Below, in pieces: positions 16,541 to 25,572 of a stretch of DNA of 64,000 nt (positions within the stretch are counted from its first letter, which is position 1; the number at the start of each line of letters is the position of its first letter). The notes beneath the pieces were generated by a model. It made no database searches and was not told where the DNA came from. It saw nothing but the letters and a program-made list of their open reading frames with translations. Source of the stretch: JANMJD01 sp963828405 (lineage in GTDB: Bacteria; Actinomycetota; Acidimicrobiia; Acidimicrobiales; Ilumatobacteraceae); NCBI GenBank assembly GCA_963828405.1, contig CAWHEG010000029.1:87296-151295 (forward strand), in the 5' to 3' direction. The translations under genes and the position numbers were made by a program.

Positions 16541-19500
16541 ATGCGTCCGAGATCACTTCCCCCGCTCCAACTCGTCTTCCGTTCCGTCGGACGGCCCGAG
16601 ATCGTCACGACCGTCACCGGCCTGACCGACACCGACCGGGTCGGCGATCTGGTGCTCGCCGTCGGTCTTCAGGTGGGCGAAGCGGTGCTGGTCGACGGTG
16701 CCCGGGTCCCGACCGGCCGTCGGCTGGTCACGTCGCCCGTACGTCGCGGTTCGCTGATCGAGGACGAACCGCAGGCTCGGGTCGAGCCGGTACCGGGCGG
16801 TCCCGGTGTCACGGTCGAGTGGTGCGCCGGTCCCGACAGCGGTCGGCGCGTGCGCCTGGGACCGGGGCGCCATCTGCTCGGTCGGCGCCCGGGGCTGGCG
16901 CTGGTCGCCTCCGACCCCCGGCTGTCCACCCACCACGGGCTCGTCGTCGTCGAGCGGGAAGGGGAGATGACGTATCAGGATCTCCACGGAGCAACCTCGG
17001 CGGTCGACCACCGGCTGGTCGCCGAACCGGTCGTGCTCCGCCCCGGCGGGCACCTGCGCGTGGGAACCGGGCTGCTGCGGATGCTGGCCGGCGATGCCAC
17101 GGCGGACCTGCACGACCCCGCCGGCCGATGCCCGGGCGTCCGCCCGCCGGGACGACACTTGAACGCCTGGACGGACCCGCTCGCCCGGCCGCCTCGACGG
17201 GTGCCCCCGGCCGGGAGCTCGCCAGTGACCGTTCCCGAGCCGCTCGCCGCCTCGGCTGGCGACACGGCTGGAGCGGGGGTGACGACGCTGGTGACCGCGG
17301 CGTTGTCGACCCTCGGCGCCCTCGTGATGATGCTGGTGGTCGGTCGGGGGGTGATGGCGATCATGGCGCTCGTCGGCGCGGCCACCGCGTTCGGGGCGTG
17401 GCTGGTGCAGTCCGTGCGCGTCCGCCGGGCGCGCCGGTCCGAGGAACGCCGACGCTCGCTGCGACTCGCCGAGATCCGCGCCGCGCTCGAATCGGCACGC
17501 ACGGTCGAAGCCGCCCGGTTGGCCGGGCTGGAGGGTCTCGCCGGTTCTGCCGTCGCCGCGTCGAGCGGGATCGGTCTGTGGGAGCGACGGCTCGCCCACC
17601 CCGACGCCCTCGAGGTGGTCGTCGGGTTCGGCGACCGGCGCTGGCAGCCGGTGGTCGTCGGACGCGGCACTGGCCACCGCCTCGACGACGATGCGGACGT
17701 CGCCGTCATCGTCGAGGCGTTGGCCTCCCTCGACCACGTCGCCGCCACCGGCCGTCTGCGCACGGGTGGGGCGCTCGGGATCGTCGGGCCGCCGGAGCTG
17801 CGTGCCGCGTTGGCCCGCAGCGTCCTGATCCAACTGGCCACGAACCACGGACCGGCCGATGTGCGGATCGCCATCGTCACCGGACCCGGAGATCGGACGT
17901 CCTGGGAGTGGACGTCGTGGTTGGCCCACGTGGTTGGGCCCGAATCCTCACCGGTGTGCGGTGAACTGCGCACGGTCGAGGAGTGGGCGGCGGGCCTGTT
18001 GGCCGCCTCCGGTTCGCCCGGCGCGACGTCGGCGGCGAGCCGGGCGGCGAACGCCGACTCCCGGTACCGCCCGGTGGAACGCATGAACGTCGTCGTCGTC
18101 GACGACCCCGGGGCGTTGGCGATCCGCACGTCGGCGCTGCGTCGGTTGCTCCTGGCACCCCACTGCCCGGCCACGTTCGTCGTGCTCGCCCCAACTCTGG
18201 GCGAACTCCCGTCGGTGTGCGGCGAGGCGATCGAGATCACCGACGACGCCACCGCCGTCCACCATCGCTGGCTCGCCGAGGCGGGTGAGACCCGCTCGGG
18301 CGTGGGCATCCCCGGCGAGCGGTTCAGGATCGCCGGGGCGACGGTCGGCTTCGCCGACGAGGTGGCCCGCCGGACCGCCCGGTTCGACGATCCCGAGCGG
18401 CTCGACCCGCTGGGCTCGTTGCCGGCCGAGGTCGACCTCGACGAGCTGCTCGGCGAACGGATCGCCACGCCGTCGGCGATCGCCGCCGGCTGGCGGGCGG
18501 CCGGCGCCGATCCCCCGCCGCGGGCGCTGATCGGCGTCGCCGGCGACGGAGCGGTGGAGATCGACCTGTGTCGCGACGGTCCCCACGCCCTGATCGGGGG
18601 CACCACCGGCGCCGGCAAGAGCGAGCTGCTGCGCACGCTGGTGGCGGCGATGGCCGTCGACAGCCCGCCGGAGCTGCTCTCGTTCGTCCTCATCGACTAC
18701 AAGGGCGGCGCCGCCTTCGACGCCTGCGCCCGGTTGCCCCACGTCGTGGGCATCGTCACCGATCTGGACGACCGCCTCGCCGCGCGCGTGCTCGTCTCGC
18801 TCGACGCCGAGCTCCGCCGTCGCGAGCATCTGCTGCGCGCCGGCGGCGCCGCCGACCTGACCACCTACCGGACGTCGGCGAACCGCGAGCCGATGCCCCG
18901 ACTCGTGGTCGTGGTCGACGAGTTCGCCGCCCTCGCCGCCGAGCAACCGGAGTTCCTCGGCGCGCTGGTCTCGGTCGCCCAGCGCGGCCGGAGCCTGGGT
19001 CTCCACCTGGTGCTCGCCACCCAGCGACCCCACGGCGTGATCGGCGACGACATCCGCGCCAACACCAACCTGCGCATCGCCCTGCGTGTGCAGGACCGGG
19101 CCGACTCGCTCGACGTCGTCGGCGATCCCCTCGCCGCCCAGCTGTCGCGCTCGCGGCCCGGAAGCGCCGTGTTGCGGCTCGACGCCGACGAGCTGACCGT
19201 GTTCCAGACGGCGCGTTGCACCGGCCCCGTCCCTTCGGGCGGGGGAACCACCGCTTCCGGTGCGCTCGACGTCCTCGTCGAGCGGTTCGTGCGAGCGGCG
19301 GCACTCGTCGGCGGCGAGGGGCCGACACGGCCCTGGCTCGATCCGCTCGGCCACAGCATCGAGGCGTACGGCCCCGATCAGCCCCCCGAGACCGTCGGTG
19401 TCGTCGACGTACCCGAACTGCAGTCACGCGAGCCGTTGGTGTGGAAGCGGGGGCTCGGGCACCTGTTGATCGCCGGATCGCTGGGATCGGGCACGACGAC

Positions 19501-20842
19501 AGCCCTGGCAACCGTGGCGATGGCGCTCGCCGAGGCCAACCACCCGGCTGACCTGCACTTCTACGCCCTCGACGCAGCCGGCAGCGGTGGCCTCGACCAC
19601 CTCGCCGATCTGCCGCACTGCGCCGGTGTCGTCGGCGGAGCCGACGTCGAGCGGTGCAGCCGGTTGCTGCGCCGGCTCGCCACCGAGATCGTCCGCCGGC
19701 GGGCGGCGGCGACCGAGACCGGCAGGCCGGCGATCGTGCTCGCCATCGACGGGTTGGCCACGCTGCGCGCCTCGCTCGACACCTCCGCCGGCCTGGCCGA
19801 CGCCGAGCGGCTGTCGACGATCCTCCACGACGGTCCCCGCGTCGGTGTCGTGACGATGGCCGCCACCGACCGCCCGGGTGACGTGCCGGCAGCCGTCGTC
19901 GCCCGGGCGGGTGCACGCTGGATGTTCGGTCTGGTCGACCCGATGGAGGCGGCGGTATGGGGGATCTCGCCCCGAGCCGCGGTACCTCACGGCCGACCCG
20001 GGCGGTGCGTGCGGGTGGAGACGGGCCACGAGGCGCAGATCCTCCTCGACCCCCGTCCGGCGGCGCAGGCCGTCCAGACGATCGTCGAGCGCCATCGGGG
20101 CAGGGTGGTGGGCCCGAACCCACTCGGCTCGCTCCCGGCCACGATCACCGTCGGAGATCTGACGCAGCACTCTCACCGTGAACTGGACATCGATGGTTCC
20201 GGCGCGCTGGTCCTGTCCCTCGGCCTCGGTGTCGACACCCTGGAGCCGGTGGACGTCACCCTCCATCGGGGCGAACACCTCCTCGTCGCCGGTCCGGCCC
20301 GGTCCGGCCGCTCGACCACCCTCGGCGCGATCATCGAGGTGTGGCGAGTGCAGCGGCCGTCGGGATGGATCGGCGTCGTGCGGCCCCGCGCCTCGGGCGG
20401 TGGCGCCGGCATTGCCGCGGAGATCGCCGCCGAGATCCCCGTCGACCTCGTGGGCGGGCTCGCCGAGGTCGTCGGGGAGGCGGCCGGGCTCGGTGCACGC
20501 CCCGGGTTGATCGTCATCGACGACGCCGAGTCAGTCGACGACGACGGCGCGCTGGCCGCCCTCCTCGCCGGACCCTGCGGCATGCTCCACGTCGTGGCCG
20601 CCGGGCGGCCCGAGGCGTTGCGGTCCGCCTACGGCCACTGGACGGCCGTGATCCGCCGGTCGCGCAAGGGGGTGCTCCTCGGGTCGCTGCACGATGTCGA
20701 CGCCGACATCCTCGGAGCGACGCTGCCCCGTCACCGTCCGGCCCGTCCACCCGGCGGCCGCGGCTACGTCGTGGCCGACGGACAGATCCATGCCGCGCTG
20801 CTCGCCCTGCCGAGCACGACCCGGATGCGTCGCGCCGCCTGA
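16541..20842 (+). CDS. FHA-containing FtsK/SpoIIIE-family ATPase, type VII secretion EccC/EssC-like
   Basis: A 1433-aa membrane ATPase. The N-terminal ~75 residues look like a small ubiquitin-like fold. An FHA domain follows at ~90-185 (LGRRPGLALVASDPRLSTHH). Two membrane helices lie near 247-290 (TLGALVMMLVVGRGVMAIMA). Three ATPase domains follow. D1 has a normal P-loop GGTTGAGKSELL (~684) and LVVVVDEFAAL. D2 (GSLGSGTTT, ~980) and D3 (GPARSGRST, ~1250) have lost the P-loop lysine. This order matches EssC/EccC motors that move WXG100 substrates. No WXG100, EccB/D/E or mycosin gene is present in the window, so the system is split or the ATPase has another job. The start at 16541 is the best ATG; upstream open frame is shadow. 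Confidence 0.85.
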   Translation: MRPRSLPPLQLVFRSVGRPEIVTTVTGLTDTDRVGDLVLAVGLQVGEAVLVDGARVPTGRRLVTSPVRRGSLIEDEPQARVEPVPGGPGVTVEWCAGPDSGRRVRLGPGRHLLGRRPGLALVASDPRLSTHHGLVVVEREGEMTYQDLHGATSAVDHRLVAEPVVLRPGGHLRVGTGLLRMLAGDATADLHDPAGRCPGVRPPGRHLNAWTDPLARPPRRVPPAGSSPVTVPEPLAASAGDTAGAGVTTLVTAALSTLGALVMMLVVGRGVMAIMALVGAATAFGAWLVQSVRVRRARRSEERRRSLRLAEIRAALESARTVEAARLAGLEGLAGSAVAASSGIGLWERRLAHPDALEVVVGFGDRRWQPVVVGRGTGHRLDDDADVAVIVEALASLDHVAATGRLRTGGALGIVGPPELRAALARSVLIQLATNHGPADVRIAIVTGPGDRTSWEWTSWLAHVVGPESSPVCGELRTVEEWAAGLLAASGSPGATSAASRAANADSRYRPVERMNVVVVDDPGALAIRTSALRRLLLAPHCPATFVVLAPTLGELPSVCGEAIEITDDATAVHHRWLAEAGETRSGVGIPGERFRIAGATVGFADEVARRTARFDDPERLDPLGSLPAEVDLDELLGERIATPSAIAAGWRAAGADPPPRALIGVAGDGAVEIDLCRDGPHALIGGTTGAGKSELLRTLVAAMAVDSPPELLSFVLIDYKGGAAFDACARLPHVVGIVTDLDDRLAARVLVSLDAELRRREHLLRAGGAADLTTYRTSANREPMPRLVVVVDEFAALAAEQPEFLGALVSVAQRGRSLGLHLVLATQRPHGVIGDDIRANTNLRIALRVQDRADSLDVVGDPLAAQLSRSRPGSAVLRLDADELTVFQTARCTGPVPSGGGTTASGALDVLVERFVRAAALVGGEGPTRPWLDPLGHSIEAYGPDQPPETVGVVDVPELQSREPLVWKRGLGHLLIAGSLGSGTTTALATVAMALAEANHPADLHFYALDAAGSGGLDHLADLPHCAGVVGGADVERCSRLLRRLATEIVRRRAAATETGRPAIVLAIDGLATLRASLDTSAGLADAERLSTILHDGPRVGVVTMAATDRPGDVPAAVVARAGARWMFGLVDPMEAAVWGISPRAAVPHGRPGRCVRVETGHEAQILLDPRPAAQAVQTIVERHRGRVVGPNPLGSLPATITVGDLTQHSHRELDIDGSGALVLSLGLGVDTLEPVDVTLHRGEHLLVAGPARSGRSTTLGAIIEVWRVQRPSGWIGVVRPRASGGGAGIAAEIAAEIPVDLVGGLAEVVGEAAGLGARPGLIVIDDAESVDDDGALAALLAGPCGMLHVVAAGRPEALRSAYGHWTAVIRRSRKGVLLGSLHDVDADILGATLPRHRPARPPGGRGYVVADGQIHAALLALPSTTRMRRAA

Positions 20843-20867
20843 GCCGCCCGCCGCGGATCGCCGACCC

Positions 20868-21512
20868 TCAGAAGATGGCGATGAGCAGGAACAACGCCAG
20901 GCATCCGGCGACCAGCGCCGTGCCGGCGCCGATGACGACCAGCATGGCCGGGGAGGTGAGCATCGCCCGCACGGCGGCGGCCAGATCGCCGAAGACCTGG
21001 CGATGCTCCCTGACCACGGCACGGATCCCGAACGCCCCCTTGGCCAGGCGGGCCAACCCGGCCCGGCCGTCGCCGGTTCCCCGCCCGACGTCGTCGCCGA
21101 GGAACGAACGCAGGCCGCCGGCGATGTCCGGGTTGCGCAACGCCGACACGATCTCGGTCTCGAGCCCCGCGACGCTGTCGCGGACCGTCCGGGCCCGGCG
21201 GAGCAACAACCAGGCGGCGACGGCGGGAATGCACAACGCCGCCAGTACGACGAGGGACGGACCGACACCCCACCACGACGACCGACGAAAGGCGATCAGG
21301 GCGACGATCCAGGTGATCAGTGCCAACGCGATCGTCCCGACGGCGGCCCGGCGAGCCCAACGCTCGAGTCGGCCGAAGACCCGGTCGGTGAGCCGGGCGA
21401 TCCGGGCGGCGACATCGGCGTCGGCCGCCGCGCCACCTCGGGCAGCACCGTCGGGACCGTCGCCCGCACCAGGGGCCGGGGGCGAGCCGGGTCGCCAAGG
21501 TCCGGGGGTCAC
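20868..21512 (-). CDS. Predicted multi-pass membrane protein
   Basis: A 214-aa protein of unknown function. A Gly/Pro/Ala-rich N-terminus is followed by two adjacent hydrophobic helices (VGTIALALITWIVALIAF and VGPSLVVLAALCIPAVAAWL). A soluble middle (DSVAGLETEIVSALRNPDIA) and a C-terminal helix (MLVVIGAGTALVAGCLALFL) complete it. I prefer the GTG at 21512 because TACGGT ends six bases before it; an in-frame ATG at 21536 is the alternative. It is convergent with the FtsK/SpoIIIE gene, ending 25 bases from it, and divergent from fdhD. Position next to a secretion-type ATPase is suggestive but not proof of a shared role. Confidence 0.7.
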   Translation of the reverse strand: MTPGPWRPGSPPAPGAGDGPDGAARGGAAADADVAARIARLTDRVFGRLERWARRAAVGTIALALITWIVALIAFRRSSWWGVGPSLVVLAALCIPAVAAWLLLRRARTVRDSVAGLETEIVSALRNPDIAGGLRSFLGDDVGRGTGDGRAGLARLAKGAFGIRAVVREHRQVFGDLAAAVRAMLTSPAMLVVIGAGTALVAGCLALFLLIAIF

Positions 21513-21518
21513 GCCCGT

Positions 21519-21524
21519 ACCGTA
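21519..21524 (-). promoter_or_regulatory. Candidate -10 element of the membrane protein gene
   Basis: TACGGT on the minus strand ends six bases before GTG 21512. It decides the start choice for that gene. Confidence 0.4.
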
Positions 21525-21577
21525 GCGGCCCACCATCCCCGAGCAGGGCAGATGGTCGTGGGGACCGGCGGGATCGG

Positions 21578-21583
21578 TAGCGT
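21578..21583 (+). promoter_or_regulatory. Candidate -10 element of fdhD
   Basis: TAGCGT ends seven bases before the ATG at 21591; no Shine-Dalgarno sequence is present. Confidence 0.45.
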
Positions 21584-21590
21584 CGTCGTC

Positions 21591-22391
21591 ATGGCCCGCG
21601 CCCGCTCCGAGACGATCCTGGTGACGCGGGTGACGCCCGATGCCCGTCGCCGGCGGCCCGACGAGGTGATCGTCGAGGAGCCGATGGAGATCCAGCTCGA
21701 CGGCACGATCGTGTCGACGACGATGCGCACACCCGGTCACGACTACGAGCTGGCCGTCGGCTTCTGCTTCACCGAGGGCCTGCTCGGTGGGGCCGGCGTG
21801 ACGGGCGTGAGGTACTGCGCGACGGGTTCGGCGGTGGAGAGCGAGTTCAACGTCGTGACGGTCGAGACCGGTGGCCGGGCCCCGGTCGCCGTACCGCGGC
21901 TGGGAACCACGTCGTCGAGTTGCGGCCTCTGCGGGTCGGCCAGCCTGGAGGCCCTCACCGATCGCCTCCGCCCACTGCCCGACGGCCTGGTCCGGGCGCC
22001 GATCGAGGTGTTCGCCCGCATCGCCGAACTTGCCGTCGACGGTCAGGGGCTGTTCGCCTCGACCGGGGCGGTCCACGCCGCCGCCGCCTTCGACCACGAG
22101 GGTGCCCCATCGATCATCCGTGAGGACGTCGGGCGGCACAACGCCGTCGACAAGGTGGTCGGGCGGCTGCTGCTCGACGGCCGGCTGCCCGCCCACGAGC
22201 TCGGTCTGTTCGTTTCGGGTCGGGCCAGCTTCGAGATCGTGCAGAAGGCGTGGGCGGCCGGGTTTTCGACGATCGTGGCGGTGAGCGCACCGACCGCTCT
22301 GGCCGTGCGCACGGCCCGTCAGGCGGGGATGCTGCTCGCCGGCTTCATCCGTGACGACGGGCTCAACGTCTACGCCCCGGCCCGGCTGTAA
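21591..22391 (+). CDS. fdhD: Formate dehydrogenase accessory sulfurtransferase FdhD
   Basis: Transfers sulfur from a cysteine desulfurase to the molybdenum cofactor of formate dehydrogenase-type enzymes; cytoplasmic. The 266-aa protein contains the family motifs: EEPMEIQLDG, TPGHDYELAVGFCFTEGLL, the CxxC sulfur-relay loop TSSSCGLCGSAS, STGAVHAAAAF, REDVGRHNAVDKVVG and FVSGRASFEIVQKAW. All are intact, so the protein should be active. No formate dehydrogenase or molybdopterin genes are in the window. The start at 21591 is favoured over an in-frame ATG at 21552 by the TAGCGT element located between the two. Confidence 0.94.
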   Translation: MARARSETILVTRVTPDARRRRPDEVIVEEPMEIQLDGTIVSTTMRTPGHDYELAVGFCFTEGLLGGAGVTGVRYCATGSAVESEFNVVTVETGGRAPVAVPRLGTTSSSCGLCGSASLEALTDRLRPLPDGLVRAPIEVFARIAELAVDGQGLFASTGAVHAAAAFDHEGAPSIIREDVGRHNAVDKVVGRLLLDGRLPAHELGLFVSGRASFEIVQKAWAAGFSTIVAVSAPTALAVRTARQAGMLLAGFIRDDGLNVYAPARL

Positions 22392-22457
22392 CGCGCCAGC
22401 CCGCCTGCGTCGATCGGAAATCGGCGTGCTGATGCATCCGCAGTGGGCCCCGGCGCC

Positions 22458-22463
22458 GATAAT
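22458..22463 (+). promoter_or_regulatory. Candidate -10 element of the lipoprotein/FtsH-like operon
   Basis: GATAAT ends six bases before the ATG at 22470, a five-of-six match to TATAAT. It is the strongest -10 hexamer in the window. Confidence 0.5.
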
Positions 22464-22469
22464 GGGGGC

Positions 22470-23117
22470 ATGGCTCGTGCCCGAACTGCCGTCGGCTCCA
22501 TCGTGGTGGTGCTCGCCCTCGTCGGTTGCGGCCAGGGCAAGACCCGGGTCGTGTCCGATGCCGCCGAGAAGACCTTCTTCCAGGTGCCTCGCTCGTGGAC
22601 GAGCTTCACGATGCCCACCGGCGTCGCCGACCGGCTGCAGCCCCTGTACCAGGAGGATGTCAGCACCGTGTGGGACGTCGTGTTCGACTCGGCGGCCGAG
22701 CCCGACCCCGGGCGGGCTGCGCTGCTCGACGATCTCGACGTCGCCGAGCTCGACCAGCCGGTCGGGCGGGCGATGGTCTACGAGGTCACGGGCAGCTTTG
22801 CGCAGAGGCTGTCGCTGTCGAGTGCCCGCGAGTCGGTCATCGGCGCCGATCCGCTGTTCATCGGCGACGATCTGGCCGACCTGTGGGAGATCGTCGACTA
22901 CGAGCCGGCCAAGGGTGACCGTCTCGAGGGCAGCCGCGTCGTGTTCAACTTCCGGCGCAGCGTCAACGAGCCGTGGCAGACCTATGACGTCACCACGCTG
23001 TTCGACCAGTCGGCGAGCCGCATGTACGTGCTGCGAGTGGCGTGCTCGGCCAAGTGCTTCGATGCCAACAAGAACCGAATCTTCGATGTGACGACGTCAT
23101 GGACGGTGAACCGATGA
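22470..23117 (+). CDS. Small lipoprotein of unknown function upstream of the FtsH-like protease
   Basis: A 215-aa exported protein. TAVGSIVVVLALVGCGQGK is a clear lipoprotein signal peptide with lipobox LVGC. The mature part has no family I recognise; it is mixed alpha/beta with two later cysteines (VACSAKCFDANK). The stop overlaps the ATG of the FtsH-like gene (ATGA), so the two are translationally coupled and probably work at the same membrane. It might present or regulate substrates of the protease from the outside, but that is only inference. The start at 22470 is supported by GATAAT six bases upstream; an in-frame ATG at 22443 precedes that element. Confidence 0.75.
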   Translation: MARARTAVGSIVVVLALVGCGQGKTRVVSDAAEKTFFQVPRSWTSFTMPTGVADRLQPLYQEDVSTVWDVVFDSAAEPDPGRAALLDDLDVAELDQPVGRAMVYEVTGSFAQRLSLSSARESVIGADPLFIGDDLADLWEIVDYEPAKGDRLEGSRVVFNFRRSVNEPWQTYDVTTLFDQSASRMYVLRVACSAKCFDANKNRIFDVTTSWTVNR

Positions 23118-25549
23118 CCTTGCCCCCGCCCCCGCCCCCGCCCCCGCCGGCCGGCCCCCCGATGGGGGGAGCAGTCGCCACCCGGGTCCACGAGCCCGAC
23201 GCCGACGATCGGGAGCCCCGCACCCGGCCCAGGATGATGTTCTTCGACCGGGCCAAGGTGACGATCGTGTTCGGCCTGTTCCTGCTGCTGATGGTGATGT
23301 ACAAGCAGTCGCAGGTGCCGGTGCTGGGCTACGCAGAGGTCGTCCGCGATCAGCTGCGGGCCAAGTGGTGGATCGTCGGCCTGGTGGTCATCGAGTGGAT
23401 CCGCCAGATCCACTACCTGATCAGCGAGCGCTCCGAGGGGTGGCACGGGTTCTGGCAGCGCAAGGTCTTCGGGGCCTGGGAGACCCGGATGTCGAAGCTC
23501 GACCCGTGGTTGCGCTACCGGCTGTCGCGCGTCGTGCGCGTCTCGATGTGGCTGACCATCCTCGGCTTCGTCTTCGCCTGGAAATGGGGCCTGTCGTGGG
23601 TGCAGGCCATCGCCCAGGCGCCGGGCCGGTTCTTCGACATCCTGTTCAAGCCGATGACCGGCGGGATGCCGATGGCCATGTACTTCCTGACGAGCGCGAT
23701 CAGCATCGTGTTCTACATGCTGATCTTCTTCGGGATGTTCTTCGTCGGGGGCATCGACACCTACAAGCCCGGCGAGATCAAGACGCGTTTCCGTGACGTG
23801 TGGGGCCAGGACCCGGTGCTCGCCCGCGTCCAGGAGACCGTCGACTTCCTCGAACGCCCCGAGGAGATAGAGGCCAAGGGCGGTTACGTGCCCGGCGGGC
23901 TGCTGCTCTGGGGCCCGCCGGGCACGGGCAAGACCCTGATGGCCGAGGCGATCGCCGGGGAGACCGGCAAGCCCTACGTGTTCTGCGACCCCTCGGCGTT
24001 CATCCAGACGTTCATGGGTGTCGCCCCGATGAAGATCAAGTGGCTCTACCGCAAGCTGCGCAAGCTCGCCCTCAAGTACGGCGGTGTGGTGGTCTTCTTC
24101 GACGAGGCCGATGCGCTGGGCAACCGCGGCGGGCAGTCGTCGGGCCAGTTCGACGCCACGCAGTTCTCGGCCTGGCGGGCCGCCCAGCAGTGCAACGGAC
24201 ACGCATACGTCAGCGAGCACGCCGTCCAGGCGGTGTGGACCGAGCACGCCCGCGCCCTGTCGGCTACCCACGCCCAGGAACCCGGGCCCCGTCGCGGGAT
24301 CCGCGGGATCATCATGGGCGGGATGGGTGGCGGGATGGGCGGCTCGGGGGCGCTGCAATCGCTGCTCACCGAGATGTCCGGGCTGAAGAAGCCGAAGGGC
24401 TTCCTCAGCCGACGCCTGCGTTCGTTCCTGGGGATCAGACCCAGGAGGCCGCCGAAGTACCGCATCCTCCACGTGATGGCGACCAACCGTCCCGATTCGC
24501 TCGACAGCGCGCTGTTGCGTCCCGGGCGGATCGACCGGATCTACAAGGTCGGCTATCCGCACCGGGAGGGCCGCAAACGGACGTTCGAGGGGTACTTCGC
24601 CAAGGTGCGCCACGAGCTCACCGACGCCCAGATCGAGAAGCTCTCGCTGATCACGCCGTACTACACCGGCGCCTCGGTGAAGAACATCGTCAACGAGTCG
24701 GTGATCGTCGCCCTACGCGATGGGCGTGACCTGGTCACCTGGCCCGACGTGTTGCGGGCCAAGCTGCTCAAGACCCACGGTGAGGCCGACGACTGGACGT
24801 ACACCGATCTCGAGCGTCATCAGGTGGCCGTCCACGAGGCGTGCCATGCCGTGGCGATGTACGTCCTGCAGAAGATCCACACGATCGACGTCGCCACGAT
24901 CGAGCGACGCGGCGGGGTCGGCGGCTTCGTCGCCCCGATCCCGCTCGAGGAACGCTTCGGCGAGTGGCGCTCCGAGATGGAGATCGACGTGATGACCTAT
25001 CTCGCCTCGTTGGCCGGGGAACGCCACTTCTTCGGCGGCGACAACTCCAGCGGCGTCGGCGGCGATCTGCGCTCCTCGACGATGATCGTCATGCGGATGC
25101 AGTCGTTCTGGGGGATGGGCGAGACCGTCGCCTCTCGCGCGGTGACCATCCCGGAGATGACCGGGGCGAGCTCGCGGCCCTCCGATGGCGTCGACCGAGC
25201 GCTGCTCGACACGCTCCACGGAACGAGGATCGAGGCCAAGCTGCAGGATCTGCTCGCCCGGGTGTCGGGGTTGCTCGTCGACAACGCCTGGTTCGTCTAC
25301 GCCGTCGCCCACGCCCTCGAGGAGCACCTGACGATCACCGGCGAGGACATCGACGCCATCTACTGCGGCACCCAGGGCCCGACGTTGGACGGTCGGATGT
25401 ACCACACCGACGACTTCAAGGTCTCCTACGAGGCCTACCACCTGTCGGCGGTCGACGCCCACCAGACCCAGCACCGCAACCTGCGACCCCTCCCGGTCGC
25501 CTCGACCGGCGTGCCGGGCGGGGTGCGCCGCTTCGGGCCGCCGCACTGA
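23114..25549 (+). CDS. Divergent FtsH-family membrane AAA+ metalloprotease
   Basis: An 811-aa membrane protease that would unfold and degrade membrane or soluble proteins. A polyproline N-terminus is followed by hydrophobic segments (VFGLFLLLMVMY, IVGLVVIEW, SMWLTILGFVFAW, IVFYMLIFFGMFFV). The AAA module has Walker A GPPGTGKT (~267-274), Walker B VVVFFDEADALG (~325-336), ATNRPDSLDSALLRPGRIDR with Arg fingers, then the M41 peptidase with HEACH (H574, E575, H578) and a later GGDLRSST Asp. Compared with FtsH, the stretch from Walker B to ATNRP is about 80 residues longer, with a Gly/Met-rich GGMGGGMGG loop and a basic tail. The N-terminal membrane part is also larger. It is a distinct paralog group rather than the housekeeping FtsH. 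Confidence 0.82.
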   Translation: MTLPPPPPPPPPAGPPMGGAVATRVHEPDADDREPRTRPRMMFFDRAKVTIVFGLFLLLMVMYKQSQVPVLGYAEVVRDQLRAKWWIVGLVVIEWIRQIHYLISERSEGWHGFWQRKVFGAWETRMSKLDPWLRYRLSRVVRVSMWLTILGFVFAWKWGLSWVQAIAQAPGRFFDILFKPMTGGMPMAMYFLTSAISIVFYMLIFFGMFFVGGIDTYKPGEIKTRFRDVWGQDPVLARVQETVDFLERPEEIEAKGGYVPGGLLLWGPPGTGKTLMAEAIAGETGKPYVFCDPSAFIQTFMGVAPMKIKWLYRKLRKLALKYGGVVVFFDEADALGNRGGQSSGQFDATQFSAWRAAQQCNGHAYVSEHAVQAVWTEHARALSATHAQEPGPRRGIRGIIMGGMGGGMGGSGALQSLLTEMSGLKKPKGFLSRRLRSFLGIRPRRPPKYRILHVMATNRPDSLDSALLRPGRIDRIYKVGYPHREGRKRTFEGYFAKVRHELTDAQIEKLSLITPYYTGASVKNIVNESVIVALRDGRDLVTWPDVLRAKLLKTHGEADDWTYTDLERHQVAVHEACHAVAMYVLQKIHTIDVATIERRGGVGGFVAPIPLEERFGEWRSEMEIDVMTYLASLAGERHFFGGDNSSGVGGDLRSSTMIVMRMQSFWGMGETVASRAVTIPEMTGASSRPSDGVDRALLDTLHGTRIEAKLQDLLARVSGLLVDNAWFVYAVAHALEEHLTITGEDIDAIYCGTQGPTLDGRMYHTDDFKVSYEAYHLSAVDAHQTQHRNLRPLPVASTGVPGGVRRFGPPH

Positions 25550-25558
25550 CCGGCCGGG

Positions 25559-25564
25559 TAGCCT
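25559..25564 (+). promoter_or_regulatory. Candidate -10 element of the coproheme decarboxylase gene
   Basis: TAGCCT ends eight bases before the ATG at 25573. The same hexamer precedes the DtxR-type and Lhr genes. Confidence 0.4.
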
Positions 25565-25572
25565 GGACGCCG

